64,000 nt of DNA from Dorea phocaeensis (GTDB lineage: Bacteria > Bacillota > Clostridia > Lachnospirales > Lachnospiraceae), in assembly GCF_900240315.1 (NCBI RefSeq), contig NZ_OEPZ01000004.1, forward strand, positions 62,001 through 126,000, read 5' to 3'. Below are positions 62,995 to 64,000 of the stretch, piece after piece. Below the pieces are notes generated by a model, which saw only the letters and a list, made by a program, of their open reading frames with translations, was not told where the DNA came from and ran no database searches. Each line of letters opens with the position of its first letter. The stretch's first letter is position 1. Position numbers and translations under genes: made by a program.

Positions 62995-64000
62995 ATGGAT
63001 CAGTATGATGTAATTATTATCGGCGCAGGTCCGTCTGGGATTTTCTGTGCGTATGAGTTGAAAAAACAAAGACCTGATCTGAGAGTTTTGATGCTTGAAA
63101 AAGGACGATCTATCGAAAAGAGACAGTGTCCGAAACGAAAGACAAAGGTATGTGTGGGCTGTCAGCCATGTTCCATTACAACCGGATTTGCAGGAGCGGG
63201 AGCATTTTCTGATGGGAAATTATCGCTATCTCCGGATGTAGGAGGGACGCTTCCGGAAATTCTGGGCTATGAGAGGGCAGAGGAATTGATCCGTGAGGCT
63301 GATGATATCTATCTGAAATTTGGTGCAGATGAGAAAGTCTATGGAATCGAAGATTACGAGGCGATTGAGAATATTCGGGCCAAGGCGATTCGTGCGAATC
63401 TAAAGCTGATCGAGTGTCCGATTCGTCATCTGGGGACGGAAGAAGGTTATAAGATCTATACACGTCTTCAGAATCATCTGCTGGAACAAGGTGTTGAGAT
63501 CCAGTTTATGACCATGGTGAAGAATATCCTGGTGGAAGACGGCGTGGCAAAAGGTGTTGTGACGGATAAGGGTGAGACATACTACGCATCGGAGATTGTA
63601 GCAGGAATCGGACGGGAAGGATCGGAGTGGTTTTCTCATATCTGTAAAGAGCACAATATTGAGACTCGAAACGGTACCGTGGATGTGGGCGTGCGTGTGG
63701 AAGTGCGCGATGAGATTATGAAGGAACTTAATGAGAAGCTTTATGAAGCAAAATTAGTGTATTATACGCCGACATTTGACGATAAGGTGCGCGTATTTTG
63801 TACGAATCCATCCGGGGAAGTGGCAACCGAATATTATGACGAGCGGCTGGCTGTGGTGAACGGACATGCGTATAAGTCACAGGATATGAAGACGAATAAT
63901 ACGAACTTTGCGCTCTTGGTTTCCAAAAACTTTACGGAGCCTTTCAAGTCTCCGATCGAGTATGGCAAGCATATTGCGCAGCTGGGAAATATGCTCTGTG
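62995..64000 (+). CDS. FAD-dependent dehydrogenase (COG2509-type), 3' end outside window
   Basis: Open from ATG 62995 (or GTG 62974) to the window edge, 335 codons. N-terminal FAD-binding Rossmann loop IIIGAGPSGIFCAYELKK is followed by a cysteine-rich segment KRKTKVCVGCQPCSITT (about residues 48-64) and FAGAGAFSDGKLSLS. The family is uncharacterised FAD-dependent dehydrogenases of anaerobes (COG2509-like). GGAAG is a weak ribosome binding site. It follows aroE by 20 nt and may be co-transcribed. Confidence 0.88.
   Translation, partial: MDQYDVIIIGAGPSGIFCAYELKKQRPDLRVLMLEKGRSIEKRQCPKRKTKVCVGCQPCSITTGFAGAGAFSDGKLSLSPDVGGTLPEILGYERAEELIREADDIYLKFGADEKVYGIEDYEAIENIRAKAIRANLKLIECPIRHLGTEEGYKIYTRLQNHLLEQGVEIQFMTMVKNILVEDGVAKGVVTDKGETYYASEIVAGIGREGSEWFSHICKEHNIETRNGTVDVGVRVEVRDEIMKELNEKLYEAKLVYYTPTFDDKVRVFCTNPSGEVATEYYDERLAVVNGHAYKSQDMKTNNTNFALLVSKNFTEPFKSPIEYGKHIAQLGNMLC

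Overview
The window looks like chromosomal DNA of a low-to-moderate GC Gram-positive gut anaerobe, most likely a Lachnospiraceae (Clostridia). The reasons are strong AGGAGG-type ribosome binding sites, the prkC-rsgA-rpe-thiN gene order, a T-box before tyrS, a TPP riboswitch before a thiamine salvage operon, several lipoproteins, and GHKL/LytTR and BlaI/BlaR1 signalling pairs. The species cannot be fixed from the sequence alone. No rRNA, tRNA or CRISPR array was seen.

Layout. 1-3.4 kb: the 3' end of a PASTA-domain Ser/Thr kinase, then rsgA, rpe and thiN, closed by a bidirectional terminator. 3.5-11.3 kb: a carbohydrate locus with a ROK repressor divergent from a lone PTS IIC, a cytoplasmic DUF4838 (glycosidase-like) protein, two ABC sugar permeases and a solute-binding lipoprotein. 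11.8-13.7 kb: ychF and lgt. 13.9-20.8 kb: a gene graveyard. It holds a frameshifted Rpn-family gene, then a sialic-acid/amino-sugar cluster in which nanE and a sodium:solute symporter have been joined by a deletion, nanK has an internal deletion and an RpiR-type regulator is shredded. The yhcH anomerase and nagA survive. It ends in a DUF5714 gene lying between 54-bp inverted repeats. 20.8-24.3 kb: a zinc-ribbon protein and yccF on the minus strand behind a yybP-ykoY (Mn2+) riboswitch, divergent from metNIQ. 24.4-31.2 kb: T-box/tyrS, a flavin reductase, a GH13 enzyme, a DUF1307 lipoprotein, a MATE pump and rplM-rpsI.

31.4-39.2 kb: a diacylglycerol-type glycosyltransferase with plsY, a MerR regulator opposite a YitT-type membrane protein, an asparaginase, a zinc-dependent phospholipase C-like protein, VanZ, a truncated XRE regulator, GreA and a small membrane protein. 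39.4-45 kb: an ECF sigma factor with a membrane partner, an ABC exporter pair, and a BlaI/BlaR1 pair with clear operators. 45-50.2 kb: a TPP-riboswitch operon (thiT-thiM-thiE-HAD-thiD-cytX). 50.2-54.9 kb: a serpin lipoprotein, an RsmH paralogue, a Ca2+/Na+ antiporter, a second decayed Rpn-type gene and an alkyltransferase-like protein. 54.9-64 kb: an AgrC-like kinase with a truncated LytTR regulator, DUF3841, an acyltransferase, a DUF5105 lipoprotein, a PurO-type IMP cyclohydrolase with stand-alone AICAR transformylase, aroE and the start of an FAD-dependent dehydrogenase.

The most notable non-coding structures are a family of GGGACGGAG palindromes that sit just after stop codons (19.8, 20.7, 26.6, 39.2 and 53.7 kb), the Mn2+ riboswitch controlling yccF, a TPP switch whose terminator hairpin contains the thiT ribosome binding site, and a duplicated terminator cassette around the glycosyltransferase-plsY block. 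The thiamine operon and the distant thiN fit together if the HAD protein removes phosphate from thiamine monophosphate, because ThiN uses free thiamine and no thiL is visible.
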